Counted from the first letter of the stretch, positions 26,970-35,931 are shown. The stretch is DNA of 64,000 bases from Chitinophagaceae bacterium (GCA_016787085.1 JAEUVJ010000002.1:62001-126000); one strand, 5' to 3'. The notes: generated by a model from the sequence alone, not told the origin. Made by a program: numbers and translations.

Positions 26970-27965
26970 ATGACAAAGGCCAGGAATTATTTATCACTCA
27001 TTAAATTCTCCCACACCATCTTCGCCATGCCCTTTGCGATGATTGGTTTTTTTATCGGCATACCATATGAAATTGGTTATGGAGTTGGACAGTGGAATCT
27101 TAATAAAACTGTTGGCTTGGCAGAAGATATAGAAAGAAGTGAAAACATTACAAAATTAATTTCTCCCGATTCATTAACTGCGAAACTTCTCGAGGGAGAA
27201 GGTTCCGCTTATCTAATTGGCAGGTATTTAGTTCTTGTTGTCCTCTGCATGGTCTTCGCCCGCAGTGCCGCCATGGCTTTCAACCGCTATCTCGACAGGC
27301 AGTTTGATGCCAAAAACCCCAGAACAGCGATCAGGGAAATACCGGCCGGGATCATCAAAGCGAACAGCGTCTTATGGTTTACTATCATCAATTGTCTTTT
27401 GTTTATCGCCTGCACTTATTTCATTAACCGGCTTTGCTTCTTTCTTTCACCGATAGCATTACTGGTGGTGCTGGGATATAGTTATACAAAAAGGTTTACA
27501 CCGCTTTGTCATTTAGTGCTGGGATTGGGATTGTCGCTGGCGCCTATAGGTGCATATCTTGCTGTCACAGGTGTGTTTCACTGGCTGCCGATCCTGTTTT
27601 CATTGGCCGTTATCTTCTGGGTCAGCGGTTTTGACATCATCTACGCCTTGCAGGATGAGGAGTTCGACAAGTCGCAACAATTATATTCCATGCCGGCATG
27701 GCTGGGAAAAGCAAAGGCATTGCGGGTGTCTGAATTGCTGCACCTGCTTAGCGCTGCTGCGGTGATCATCGCCGGTATATACGGAGGCTTTCATTGGTTA
27801 TACTGGGCAGGTGTTACTGTATTTGCAGGTATGCTGGTTTACCAGCATTCTATTGTGAAGCCGAACGATCTGCGAAAAGTGAACCTGGCATTTATGACGG
27901 CCAATGGCATTGCATCCGTGGTTTTCGCCATCTTTGTCATCGCCGATCTTTTTATCAACTCCTAA
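26970..27965 (+). CDS. UbiA-family prenyltransferase with an internal insertion
   Basis: A 331-residue inner membrane prenyltransferase, probably acting in menaquinone or related quinone synthesis. The two Mg2+-diphosphate motifs are NRYLDRQFDAKN (near residue 107) and DIIYALQDEEFD (near 223). Eight to nine membrane segments are visible. Between the first and second segments (about residues 31-83) there is a hydrophilic stretch containing AEDIERSENITKLISPDS. It is not usual for the family and its DNA is more AT-rich than the flanks. ATG at 26970 is preferred to a TTG two codons earlier. Confidence 0.85.
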   Translation: MTKARNYLSLIKFSHTIFAMPFAMIGFFIGIPYEIGYGVGQWNLNKTVGLAEDIERSENITKLISPDSLTAKLLEGEGSAYLIGRYLVLVVLCMVFARSAAMAFNRYLDRQFDAKNPRTAIREIPAGIIKANSVLWFTIINCLLFIACTYFINRLCFFLSPIALLVVLGYSYTKRFTPLCHLVLGLGLSLAPIGAYLAVTGVFHWLPILFSLAVIFWVSGFDIIYALQDEEFDKSQQLYSMPAWLGKAKALRVSELLHLLSAAAVIIAGIYGGFHWLYWAGVTVFAGMLVYQHSIVKPNDLRKVNLAFMTANGIASVVFAIFVIADLFINS

Positions 27966-27996
27966 TTAATAACTCTTAACTCCTAACTTTCCTGCC

Positions 27997-28407
27997 TTGC
28001 CCCGCATCCTCGCCATAGATTACGGACTCAAACGCACCGGTATCGCTGTTACCGATCCGTTGCAGATCATTGCGACAGGTCTTACCACCGTTGAATCAAA
28101 ACAACTGATCCCGTTTTTAAAAGACTATTTCAGCAAAGAGCAGGTGGAGCTTATCATCATCGGTGAACCCAAGAACTGGGATGATACCGACACTCATGCC
28201 ACCCCGCTGGTGGAAAAATGTATCAAAGAACTGCAGAAGCATTTCCCGGCCATGCCCATCAAAAAAGTAGATGAGCGGTTTACATCCAAAATGGCTAAAG
28301 ATTCTATGCTCGAAATGGGATTAAAGAAAAAGGAACGCCGCAACAAAGCTCTCGTGGATGAAATAGCGGCGACCATCATGTTGCAGGAATATATGAGAAA
28401 CCCCTGA
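27997..28407 (+). CDS. ruvX: Putative pre-16S rRNA nuclease / Holliday junction resolvase-like RuvX (YqgF)
   Basis: A 136-residue RNase H-fold nuclease. It begins ILAIDYGLKRTGIAVTD with the first catalytic aspartate. The second and third acidic sites are in GEPKNWD and VDERFTS, and DEIAAT supplies the last. It processes the 5' end of 16S rRNA in E. coli. The start is TTG at 27997 (MPRILAIDYG). It follows the prenyltransferase by 31 bases of repeated AACTC/TAACT words. Confidence 0.93.
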   Translation: MPRILAIDYGLKRTGIAVTDPLQIIATGLTTVESKQLIPFLKDYFSKEQVELIIIGEPKNWDDTDTHATPLVEKCIKELQKHFPAMPIKKVDERFTSKMAKDSMLEMGLKKKERRNKALVDEIAATIMLQEYMRNP

Positions 28408-28419
28408 CCCCTTTGCTTC

Positions 28420-28434
28420 TCCGCCTTTGGCGGA
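28420..28434. repeat. Solo TCCGCC/GGCGGA hairpin in the ruvX-def spacer
   Basis: TCCGCC-TTT-GGCGGA, the same stem as the two hairpins that flank the GIY-YIG gene at 8349-8366 and 8639-8654. It sits inside dispersed-repeat-like sequence (ACCCCTGACCCC... ATCGCAATGACA). Confidence 0.65.
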
Positions 28435-28507
28435 TCGCAATGACACAGGGAATTATGAGCATCTTCGATTAAATTTGCATTTCAAATCATTTAGTAAACT
28501 AATTACG

Positions 28508-28522
28508 CTCCCTTTTAGGGAG
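28508..28522. repeat. CTCCCT/AGGGAG hairpin upstream of def
   Basis: CTCCCT-TTT-AGGGAG, ending 12 bases before the def start codon. It belongs to the same style of short G/C-rich dispersed hairpins and could influence translation of def. Confidence 0.55.
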
Positions 28523-28534
28523 ACGGAGGGTTTT

Positions 28535-29119
28535 ATGATTCTTCCTATTGTAGCATATGGTCACCCGGTACTGCGAAAAGTAGCCATTGATATCATGCCT
28601 GATCATCCCGGGCTCGAAAAACTGATCGCCGATATGTGGGAGACCATGTATGCCAGTAATGGCGTAGGCCTGGCCGCTCCACAGGTGAATAAAGACATCC
28701 GGTTATTTGTGATAGACACAGAACAGATATTCCGTTCGATGGAGGAAGACGGAGAAGACGAAGGCTATCCGGATGCACCGGGTATGAAAGCGGTTTTTAT
28801 CAATGCCCATATTGTAGAACTGAACGGCGCCGAATGGCCATACAATGAAGGTTGCCTCAGTATTCCCAAGATCAGGGAAGATGTGTATCGGCAAAAAACG
28901 GTCACCCTGCAATACCGGGATGAGCAATTCGAATCACATATAAAGACCTTCACCGGTATCACGGCAAGAGTGATCCTTCATGAGTATGATCATATCGAGG
29001 GTAAATTGTTCATTGATCATATTTCCCCGTTGAAACGAAAACTCATGAAAGGAAAACTCACAGATATTTCCAAAGGGAAGGTGAAGGTGGACTATAAAAT
29101 GCTTTTCCCGGAGAAGTGA
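28535..29119 (+). CDS. def: Peptide deformylase
   Basis: A 194-residue metalloenzyme that removes the N-formyl group from nascent proteins. The three motifs are intact: GVGLAAPQV (G-x-G-x-A-A-P-Q), EGCLSIP (metal cysteine) and HEYDHIEG (HExxH). The ATG at 28535 gives the canonical MILPIVAYGHPVLRK beginning; the longer open frame upstream runs through repeat DNA. It overlaps or abuts the next gene and is probably cotranscribed with it. Confidence 0.97.
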   Translation: MILPIVAYGHPVLRKVAIDIMPDHPGLEKLIADMWETMYASNGVGLAAPQVNKDIRLFVIDTEQIFRSMEEDGEDEGYPDAPGMKAVFINAHIVELNGAEWPYNEGCLSIPKIREDVYRQKTVTLQYRDEQFESHIKTFTGITARVILHEYDHIEGKLFIDHISPLKRKLMKGKLTDISKGKVKVDYKMLFPEK

Positions 29120-29124
29120 GCATC

Positions 29125-30063
29125 ATGAAACGGCTTCTTCTTTTTTCTGTCTCTTTCTTTGTTTATTCCTTTTGCCCAGCACAAAAGGACTCGGCCGATA
29201 ATGCCCGGCTGGCGCAGATGATCAGTCTATCAGAAGTGGTGGTACGCAACGATATCAATGTGCCGAAATTCATTGAACGGGTGAAGAACGATACTACTTT
29301 CTACAAAGCATTCAGGAACCTCCGGGTACTACAGTTCACCTCACTGAATGATATCCGCATACTGGATAAGAAAGGAGGTCAGAAAGCTTCATTATACAGC
29401 AAGACAAAACAGAGCAGGTCGGCCTTCTGCCGTACCATGCAGGTGCTGGAAGAGAATACCAGCGGTGATTTTTACGATAGGAAAAGGAATTATAATTATT
29501 ACACGGCAGAGTTGTATGCCGGTCTTTTCTTTACCCGGGATTCAGTGTGCGGCGAAACCAATATTGTAAAAGGGATAACTTTTACCGCCAAAGGCAAAAG
29601 CGGTATTGAGAAAAGTAAAGAGCAGCTCAAGAAACTGTTTTTCAACCCCGGCAAAAAAATACCCGGTATCCCTTTCATAGGTAACAAGATCAACGTTTTT
29701 GACCCGGACGTAGCCGAACTGTATGATTTTACTATTGACCAGCAGGAGTACGAGGGGCAGTCCTGTTACATTTTTACAGTAAAGGCCAAAGAGGATTTAA
29801 CTGCTGATAATAAAGACAGGATCGTGATTGATGATATGACCACCTGGTTTCATGCAAAGACCATGGAGGTGCTGGCCCGCAATTACCACATGAGTTATAA
29901 AGCAGGGGTGTACGATTTTGATGTGCATATGGAGGTGCAGATGCAGAAATTCGGTGAGTACCTTGTCCCGAAAATACTCCGATATAAAGGCAACTGGGAT
30001 GTGATGTTCAAGAAAAGGGAGCGAGGCATTTTTACAGCGACATTATTTGACTTCAGGGAGTGA
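29125..30063 (+). CDS. Secreted protein of unknown function
   Basis: A 312-residue protein with a signal peptide (MKRLLLFSVSFFVYSFCPAQ). The body has mixed alpha/beta character with a central basic region and the segment RIVIDDMTTWFHAKTMEVLA; the C-terminus is beta-rich (YDFDVHMEVQMQKFGEYL). It resembles outer-membrane-lipoprotein-sorting-like sheets seen in Bacteroidota hypothetical proteins, but I do not recognise a named family with confidence. A GTG overlapping the def stop codon is an alternative start. It is probably in the def transcript. Confidence 0.75.
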   Translation: MKRLLLFSVSFFVYSFCPAQKDSADNARLAQMISLSEVVVRNDINVPKFIERVKNDTTFYKAFRNLRVLQFTSLNDIRILDKKGGQKASLYSKTKQSRSAFCRTMQVLEENTSGDFYDRKRNYNYYTAELYAGLFFTRDSVCGETNIVKGITFTAKGKSGIEKSKEQLKKLFFNPGKKIPGIPFIGNKINVFDPDVAELYDFTIDQQEYEGQSCYIFTVKAKEDLTADNKDRIVIDDMTTWFHAKTMEVLARNYHMSYKAGVYDFDVHMEVQMQKFGEYLVPKILRYKGNWDVMFKKRERGIFTATLFDFRE

Positions 30064-30156
30064 GGTCTGTCCATGAGGACTCCTTTGGAGAGGTAATAAG
30101 TAAGAGGTATGAATGACGAGATTGATGCCTGCTTGATACATCAGACCTCTGACCTC
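30062..30156. repeat. Word repeats in a convergent spacer
   Basis: GAGGTCT (30062-30068) pairs with AGACCTC (30143-30149). ACCTCTGACCTCA here is identical to 4184-4194 plus flanks. It lies between the secreted protein gene and the convergent rluD-like gene. Confidence 0.45.
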
Positions 30157-31219
30157 AGGTTTTTGAACTTCCCACTGCAGACGAATATTTTCTCCACTTG
30201 TCAATCACCTGTGCTATATCATCCGGTAATTTGGTATCGAAGAACATTTCTTTGCCGGTATCCGGGTGAGTAAAGCCGAGTGTTTTGGCATGTAAAGCCT
30301 GTCTTGGGCAAATAGTAAAGCAATTCTCTACAAATTGTTTGTACTTGGCATAGACAGTTCCTTTTACGATCTTATCTCCGCCATAGAAATCATCATTGAA
30401 CAGCGGGTGACCGATATGTTTCATATGCACCCGTATCTGGTGGGTGCGGCCGGTTTCGAGGATACATTCCACTAATGTCACATAGCCAAACCGTTCTTTC
30501 ACTTTATAATGTGTGATCGCTTCCTTGCCATGTTCACCATCGGGATACGCTTCAAACAGTTTTCTCATGCGCATGTGCCTGCCTACATGTGCCACGATAG
30601 TGCCTTCATCATTTTTCAGATCGCCCCACACCAATGCCACATATTGTCTTTGTATCGTATGGTCGAAGAATTGTTTGGCAAGGTGGCGCATCGCCTTGTC
30701 TGTTTTAGCCAGGATAAGCAGGCCGCTGGTGTTTTTATCAATACGGTGTACCATCCCAAACCGCGGAAGACTGTCTTCTTTAAAGCCGGGATTCTGTTCT
30801 TTCAGGTACCACGCCACACCATTTAATAATGTACCGCTGTAATTGCCGCTTCCGGGATGTACTACCATGCCCGGTGGTTTATTGATCAGCATGATGTGGG
30901 CGTCTTCGTATTCAATGTTCAGGTCCATTTTTTCCGGTACGATCTCCGTTTCTTCGGGATCCATATCGGAATAAACCATGATCTCGTCAAATGCTTTCAC
31001 CTTATAATTGGGCCTTACTTCTTTTCCATTCACCAATACCATTCCTGCATTGATCGCCTGCTGCAGTTTGTTGCGGGTGGCGCCTTCAATGCGGTTCATC
31101 AGGAATTTGTCAATACGGTAAGGCTCTTGTCCTTTATCGGTTTTGAAACTGAACCTTTCATACAGGTCGTCGTTATTCTCCTGTATTTCCGTATTCTCAT
31201 TCTTTAATTCATCCTGCAT
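30155..31219 (-). CDS. rluD: Ribosomal large subunit pseudouridine synthase, RluD-like
   Basis: A 354-residue RluA/RluD-family enzyme. An S4 RNA-binding domain (about 35-90, RNKLQQAINAGMVLVNGK) precedes the catalytic domain, which carries the active-site motif HRIDKNTSGLLIL with its catalytic aspartate near residue 160. RTHQIRVH follows. An acidic 30-residue N-terminal extension is typical for Bacteroidota homologues. Modification of 23S rRNA at helix 69 is the family role of RluD; the exact site is inferred. It diverges from lipB. Confidence 0.93.
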   Translation of the reverse strand: MQDELKNENTEIQENNDDLYERFSFKTDKGQEPYRIDKFLMNRIEGATRNKLQQAINAGMVLVNGKEVRPNYKVKAFDEIMVYSDMDPEETEIVPEKMDLNIEYEDAHIMLINKPPGMVVHPGSGNYSGTLLNGVAWYLKEQNPGFKEDSLPRFGMVHRIDKNTSGLLILAKTDKAMRHLAKQFFDHTIQRQYVALVWGDLKNDEGTIVAHVGRHMRMRKLFEAYPDGEHGKEAITHYKVKERFGYVTLVECILETGRTHQIRVHMKHIGHPLFNDDFYGGDKIVKGTVYAKYKQFVENCFTICPRQALHAKTLGFTHPDTGKEMFFDTKLPDDIAQVIDKWRKYSSAVGSSKT

Positions 31220-31225
31220 AGCCAG

Positions 31226-31233
31226 CAAAGGTA
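31226..31233 (-). promoter_or_regulatory. Candidate -7 promoter box for rluD
   Basis: TACCTTTG on the minus strand, 6 bases before the ATG at 31219. Confidence 0.45.
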
Positions 31234-31252
31234 ATGGTTAGTGTTTTGTTGG

Positions 31253-31260
31253 TAAATTTG
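31253..31260 (+). promoter_or_regulatory. Candidate -7 promoter box for lipB
   Basis: TAAATTTG, 11 bases upstream of the lipB ATG at 31272 and 19 bases from the divergent rluD box. Confidence 0.45.
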
Positions 31261-31271
31261 TCATTTCATAT

Positions 31272-32015
31272 ATGGGTAAACAATCAGTCATATTCCGCGA
31301 CCTGGATCAAATGGATTACCAGCAGGCATGGGACTACCAGGAACAGCTCCTGCAGGAAAATGTAAGGATCAAATCAGCCTTACGGGAGTTGGAGTATGCA
31401 GGCAATTCCGGGGAATCGGGAACTTCTGCCCACTCACCGCTCACCACTCACCACTACCTGCTATTTGTTGAGCATCCTCCCGTTTATACCCTGGGTAAAA
31501 GCGGCAATATGAAGAATGTGCTGATCAGTGAGGAGATGCGTTCAAAAAAGGGAATCGAATTCTTCAGGACAAACCGGGGAGGCGATATTACTTTTCACGG
31601 ACCGCAGCAGATAGTTGGTTACCCCATTCTTGACCTGGAAAAATTCTATACTGACATCGGCAAATACCTTCGCAATATTGAAGAAGTGATCATTCTTACA
31701 TTGGCAGAGTATGGAATTGAGGCAGGGAGATCGGCAGGTGAAACCGGTGTCTGGATAGATGCCGGTAAACCGGGAAAAGAAAGAAAGGTCTGTGCCATTG
31801 GTGTGCGCAGCAGCCGCTGGATCACCATGCATGGCTTTGCGTTGAACGTAAATACGGATCTCAGTTATTTTAATTTTATCATTCCCTGCGGTATTCAGGA
31901 CAAGCAGGTCACATCAATAGAAAAGGAATTAGGGGCGAGGGTTGATTTCGAAGAAGCAAAGCAAAAGGTGAAGCGGAATTTCGAAAAAGTATTTGACGTT
32001 GAGCTGAGAGATTGA
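31272..32015 (+). CDS. lipB: Octanoyltransferase LipB
   Basis: A 247-residue enzyme that moves octanoyl groups from ACP to lipoyl domains. The family motifs are EHPPVYTLGKSG, RGGDITFHGPQQIVGYP, the active-site lysine in RKVCAIGV and the nucleophilic cysteine in IIPCGI. About 20 residues before the EHPPVYT motif (GNSGESGTSAHSPLTTHH) replace the usual short linker. They are encoded by a CACTCACC-type word repeat found in intergenic DNA elsewhere. The enzyme core is otherwise intact and the frame is preserved. Confidence 0.95.
   Translation: MGKQSVIFRDLDQMDYQQAWDYQEQLLQENVRIKSALRELEYAGNSGESGTSAHSPLTTHHYLLFVEHPPVYTLGKSGNMKNVLISEEMRSKKGIEFFRTNRGGDITFHGPQQIVGYPILDLEKFYTDIGKYLRNIEEVIILTLAEYGIEAGRSAGETGVWIDAGKPGKERKVCAIGVRSSRWITMHGFALNVNTDLSYFNFIIPCGIQDKQVTSIEKELGARVDFEEAKQKVKRNFEKVFDVELRD
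31431..31458. repeat. CACTCACC word repeat inside lipB
   Basis: CACTCACCGCTCACCACTCA and following bases consist of three near copies of CTCACCAC. They are translated in frame as HSPLTTHHY. The same words occur in aroA (44603-44631, 45051-45076) and, in reverse, in the aroG-aroB spacer (43223-43250). Confidence 0.6.
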
Positions 32016-32105
32016 AGGATAAAAGGAGGTATAGAGTTAGCTTACCGATTACTATTTGTGATATGAAGTCCTGAAACAGGCTCTTTATCTCTTTGTACTC
32101 TTAGC

Positions 32106-32843
32106 CTAAAATTCCTTTGGCAAAAAGAATTTATTCTTTTCTTTCAGTTCGCCATCTTCATATAGTTCAAATTTGAACCAGCCGGATTTATAAAAATTGG
32201 CTTTGTCTAATTTAAAGCTTCTTTCTTTGATGTCCTTCAGTTCAAAAAGTGGCTTGCTGTCTTCTGTAAAAAATTTAATGCTGTATTTCTTTTCATCATC
32301 CGGTAATGTGATGCGGATGTAGCCGTCTTTGAATGTATAAACGAACCTGGAAGGGGTCCATAGTTCTGTTTTCACAGGGTTGTTGCCTGAAACAGCGGGG
32401 CCATTTATCGCTCCATTCGGAATGACCGGGAGGTTCAGGTTCAGTTTCTCTGTTGCGATCATTTCCCTTTTTATGGCGGTATCCCAAACCGGTCTTCTGG
32501 CATTGCTGAAGAGATAAACGCCTTTGTCCAGTAAAATATAAAGCCGGTAGAACATATTGGCGGAAGGGGCTTTTGTATCTGCATAGCCGTTCTGCGGTAA
32601 AGCGGGATCAGGAACTGTCAGGATGGTTTTGAAATTCTTAAGACTGTCCGTTGAACGCTGGATGCTTATCTGTTTTACGTCATCAAAAGTGTTGAACCAG
32701 TCGATCACGATACGATTATTACCGGGATTTTTGACAGAAAATTTCGGAAGCGTATCCTGTGCCTGTACTGAAAAGCAGGTAATACAGGCGAATAAGGTGA
32801 TAAAGGCTTTATTCATCAAGATATGGGTCAGGTTTCGGATCAT
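32106..32843 (-). CDS. Secreted protein of unknown function with Fn3-like fold
   Basis: A 245-residue protein with a signal peptide (core KAFITLFACITCFSVQAQ). About residues 30-110 read as an Fn3-like beta-sandwich (RIVIDWFNTFDDVKQISIQR). The C-terminal half is beta-rich and ends with ELKEKNKFFLPKEF. The ATG at 32843 follows a -7-like box by 13 bases; an ATG at 32816 would start directly at the signal peptide and is equally possible. I do not recognise a named family. Confidence 0.72.
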   Translation of the reverse strand: MIRNLTHILMNKAFITLFACITCFSVQAQDTLPKFSVKNPGNNRIVIDWFNTFDDVKQISIQRSTDSLKNFKTILTVPDPALPQNGYADTKAPSANMFYRLYILLDKGVYLFSNARRPVWDTAIKREMIATEKLNLNLPVIPNGAINGPAVSGNNPVKTELWTPSRFVYTFKDGYIRITLPDDEKKYSIKFFTEDSKPLFELKDIKERSFKLDKANFYKSGWFKFELYEDGELKEKNKFFLPKEF

Positions 32844-32856
32844 GTTCAATGATGAT

Positions 32857-32864
32857 CAAAGATA
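32857..32864 (-). promoter_or_regulatory. Candidate -7 promoter box
   Basis: TATCTTTG on the minus strand, 13 bases before the ATG at 32843 of the secreted protein gene. Confidence 0.4.
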
Positions 32865-32884
32865 ATATTTGAAAACTGTAAATC

Positions 32885-33763
32885 TCAGAAGATTAACGTT
32901 CCTTTTTCCAGGGAGGCGTTCCCCTGCAAACCACCACTATGGATCAGCAGCAGGCGGCTTCCGGCTGGAAAGAAGCGGTTTTTGAGTAGATCACTCACTC
33001 CAAAGAACAGTTTGCCTGTGTATACAAAATCGGATGGGACACCTGTCTGCCTGTAGAATCCGTTCATAAACTGGAACAGATCGGGCTTGTATTTTGCGTA
33101 TCCGCCAAAATGATAGTCATGTATGATGTTCCATTCCCTGCTGGTACTTTTTGAAAGGCATCGTACCTGTTCTTCCAGTTCAAAATTGTTCTTCATTACG
33201 GAGATCCCTGTTACCTTCTGACCCGGTAGCATTGCGTTGATCAGCCCGGCCATCATGGTGCCGGTGCCGGCAGCGCAACAATAATGAGTGAAATTTTTTG
33301 AAGTATGATCCAGGATAGAAGAGGCTCCTTCCACTCCTTTTTCTCCGGATCCGCCTTCATTGATATAATAATTATCATCCGTGAGTAAGCCGGCAGGTAT
33401 TTTTTTGTGCTGGTATTCTTCCCGGCTGATAAAGTACAGTTCCATGCCATATTCTTTTGCCTGTAGTAATGTATGCGACCAGGATAGGGGCTCTTCGCCA
33501 CGAATGATACCTGCGGATGCGAACCCATACATTTTGCTGGCAGCAGCCGTTGCTACAATATGATTGGACCAGGCTCCGCCAAATGTGACGATCCTTTTTT
33601 TCTTTTGCTCTGCTGCATCAGCCAGGTAGTAACGAAGTTTGAACCATTTGTTTCCGGATACAACAGGATGTAGTTTGTCGAGCCTTAACACAAATACCCC
33701 GATGTCTTTTATACCAGGTAGCTGTATCAGATCGGTGGTGATATCATTAAATGCTAACTGCAT
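32885..33763 (-). CDS. PLP-dependent deaminase/desulfhydrase (ACC deaminase-like)
   Basis: A 292-residue fold-type II PLP enzyme of the D-cysteine desulfhydrase / 1-aminocyclopropane-1-carboxylate deaminase group. The PLP lysine lies in SGNKWFKLRYYL (about residue 38). TFGGAWSNHIVATA and the glycine-rich AAGTGTMMAG loop bind substrate and phosphate. The family acts on small amino acids, and which one is used here cannot be decided by eye. It is about 30 residues shorter than plant and Pseudomonas enzymes, as common in Bacteroidota homologues. Confidence 0.88.
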   Translation of the reverse strand: MQLAFNDITTDLIQLPGIKDIGVFVLRLDKLHPVVSGNKWFKLRYYLADAAEQKKKRIVTFGGAWSNHIVATAAASKMYGFASAGIIRGEEPLSWSHTLLQAKEYGMELYFISREEYQHKKIPAGLLTDDNYYINEGGSGEKGVEGASSILDHTSKNFTHYCCAAGTGTMMAGLINAMLPGQKVTGISVMKNNFELEEQVRCLSKSTSREWNIIHDYHFGGYAKYKPDLFQFMNGFYRQTGVPSDFVYTGKLFFGVSDLLKNRFFPAGSRLLLIHSGGLQGNASLEKGTLIF

Positions 33764-33827
33764 GTGGAAAACCAGCTGGACTTCTTACTGATTTTAAACT
33801 ATTTTCGTGCGCAAATTTAGGACTATT

Positions 33828-34724
33828 ATGAAGCCCACATTGGTAATACTGGCCGCCGGCATGGCTTCCCGCTACGGAAGCATGAAGCAGATACAGGGAT
33901 TTGGCCCCGGCGGCGAAACGATCATGGATTATTCTATATACGATGCGATACGTGCCGGTTTTGGCAAAGTGGTGTTTATCATCCGTCGGGAATTTGCCGA
34001 TGATTTTAAAAAAATATTTGAGCCAAAACTGAAGGGACGTGTTGCGACAGAATATGTTTACCAGGACATGACCGGTTTTACAGAAGGGTATCAATTCCCG
34101 GCTGACAGGAAGAAGCCCTGGGGAACAGCCCACGCAGTATTGAGCGCAGTGGATGTGGTAAAAGAGCCTTTTGCCGTTATCAATGCGGATGATTTTTATG
34201 GTGCTAATGCATTTCAGAATGCGGCTAAATTCCTGACGACAGATTGTTCAGCGAAAGTACATGCCATTGTAGGGTATGATCTTCTCCGGACATTATCAGA
34301 GCATGGAACAGTAAACAGGGGTGTGTGCGGATTAGATGCCAATGGCAACCTGGCCACTATCACTGAGCGGATCAATATTGCCAAAAAGGATGGGAAGATA
34401 TTGTGTGAGGATGGGCTGGAGCCGAAAGAGCTTTCATTGGATACAAGGGTGTCCATGAACTTCTGGTGTTTTGACCCTTCTTATTTTTCCTATACCCAAA
34501 AACTTTTCAGGGAGTTTCTGCAGAATCATGGACAGGAGCTGAAGTCGGAATTCTTTATACCTATTGTAGCTGACCAGTTCATTAAAGAAGGCGGCAAGGT
34601 GGAGATCATTCCAACCACATCATCTTGGTTTGGTGTAACGTATAAAGAAGATGCTCCGTTTGTAGAGAAAAGTCTGAATGACCTGATTGCAAACGGTGAA
34701 TATCCTTCCCGTCTCTGGAGTTAA
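33828..34724 (+). CDS. Sugar-phosphate nucleotidyltransferase
   Basis: A 298-residue GT-A-like nucleotidyltransferase. The nucleotide-binding motif is LAAGMASRYGSMKQI (near residue 6) and the metal-binding NADDFYG lies near residue 108. A C-terminal region with KEDAPFVEKSLNDL is typical of this Bacteroidota subgroup annotated as NTP transferase. It would join NTP and a sugar phosphate. The sugar is unknown and no glycan cluster is adjacent. The ATG at 33828 is preferred to an in-frame GTG 21 bases earlier. Confidence 0.87.
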   Translation: MKPTLVILAAGMASRYGSMKQIQGFGPGGETIMDYSIYDAIRAGFGKVVFIIRREFADDFKKIFEPKLKGRVATEYVYQDMTGFTEGYQFPADRKKPWGTAHAVLSAVDVVKEPFAVINADDFYGANAFQNAAKFLTTDCSAKVHAIVGYDLLRTLSEHGTVNRGVCGLDANGNLATITERINIAKKDGKILCEDGLEPKELSLDTRVSMNFWCFDPSYFSYTQKLFREFLQNHGQELKSEFFIPIVADQFIKEGGKVEIIPTTSSWFGVTYKEDAPFVEKSLNDLIANGEYPSRLWS

Positions 34725-34748
34725 GCGATTACTGACCCCTTTCTATAC

Positions 34749-34780
34749 AAAAGCCCTCCGCATAGCGGAGGGCTTTTACT
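34749..34780 (+). terminator. Strong terminator after the nucleotidyltransferase
   Basis: AAAAGCCCTCCGC (34749-34761) pairs with its exact complement at 34765-34777 around ATA, with T-rich right arm and A-rich left arm. It also faces the 3' end of the convergent protease gene. Confidence 0.88.
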
Positions 34781-34800
34781 TTGCTATAGTTTAATAGGGG

Positions 34801-35931
34801 TTAATCTCCTTTTACCATGAATACATAATCCTGGATTTTCTTGACCTGTTCTACTTTGTTCATTCCGGCCAGGGTGGAGCGGGTGGATACTTTTATATTC
34901 CTGTACTCGTCATTCTTTTTTATTTCATCTATCGCATTGAAGATGTATTTTGACTGAATGGCAAATACGGCTTCTTCGGCGGTGGTTTGCCTGGCACTCA
35001 GGATACCGATCACTTCCCCTCTCTGGTTAAATACAGGTCCGCCACTGTTGCCGGGATTGGCGGGTACAGCTATCTGGCAACTCAGGGTGTCCCCTTTGTA
35101 GCCTGTTTTTGCGCTCATGTATCCTTCTCCGTAAACGATCTCATCTCTGGGAAAGCCAAGAGTAAATATCGGCTCGGCAATATCCGTGGACGATTTAGCG
35201 ATGCCATAAGGTAATGCTGCTATGGGTTTGAACCTGGTATCGTCAATCTTGATGATCGCTACATCTCTCAGTACATCCAGTTTGACCACAAAGGCATTGA
35301 ATTGCTGGCCCTTTATATTAAATACGCGGATATTTTTTGATTTCCTTACCACATGCGCATTGGTGATCATCAGGCCTTTTCCGTCAATCAGGAAACCTGT
35401 AGCGGCTGTTTTGTAATCAATTGTTTTGTCAGCGTCGGGTTTTGAATTCTTTTTTACATCAGCCAGGTCGCTTTGTATCAGGTCTGTTTTAACCTGTTGT
35501 ACAAACAGGTCACGGTTTAGTTTCTGGATCTCTTCACTGGCAGGTTTGGGAGAAATGGACCATACAAGACTACTCAGAGCGATAGTAGTGATACCGGCAA
35601 TAGATGCCGCAATGGCTGCCACCCTCCTGTAGCGTTTCCACAAATACACCACTTTGGCTTTACCACTTAATTTGTCTCCATGGATCTTGCCCTGTTCAGA
35701 CAAATCTGTATGTACGTCGTGTAACGATGTTTTGAAATTCTTTCTCTCGCCAAACTGGTTCACCTGCTGCATGAACAGTGTATGCTCTACTACCAACTGA
35801 TCAATCGCCGCATTTGTCTTGCGGAGGTTTTCAAAATGGAGTCTTTCATCCGGGTTCATTTCCCCGCGGATATAACGTTCAACAGCGTCAAGCATCATAA
35901 TTTCGTTATTGTCATTCATCACCGTTCCCAT
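34801..35931 (-). CDS. Anti-sigma-like membrane protein fused to a trypsin-like protease
   Basis: A 376-residue protein. The N-terminus (about 1-90) is helical and starts with MMLDAVERYIRGEMNPDERL, the pattern of Bacteroidota anti-sigma factors. One membrane segment (about 104-125, AAIAASIAGITTIALSSLVW) follows. The rest is an S1C/trypsin-like protease with the full triad: His in ITNAHVV, Asp in DVAIIKI, Ser in PGNSGGPVF. Topology should put the protease outside. There is no PDZ domain. Its start overlaps the end of the ECF sigma gene by 20 bases, implying coupled translation and a joint function. Confidence 0.85.
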   Translation of the reverse strand: MGTVMNDNNEIMMLDAVERYIRGEMNPDERLHFENLRKTNAAIDQLVVEHTLFMQQVNQFGERKNFKTSLHDVHTDLSEQGKIHGDKLSGKAKVVYLWKRYRRVAAIAASIAGITTIALSSLVWSISPKPASEEIQKLNRDLFVQQVKTDLIQSDLADVKKNSKPDADKTIDYKTAATGFLIDGKGLMITNAHVVRKSKNIRVFNIKGQQFNAFVVKLDVLRDVAIIKIDDTRFKPIAALPYGIAKSSTDIAEPIFTLGFPRDEIVYGEGYMSAKTGYKGDTLSCQIAVPANPGNSGGPVFNQRGEVIGILSARQTTAEEAVFAIQSKYIFNAIDEIKKNDEYRNIKVSTRSTLAGMNKVEQVKKIQDYVFMVKGD

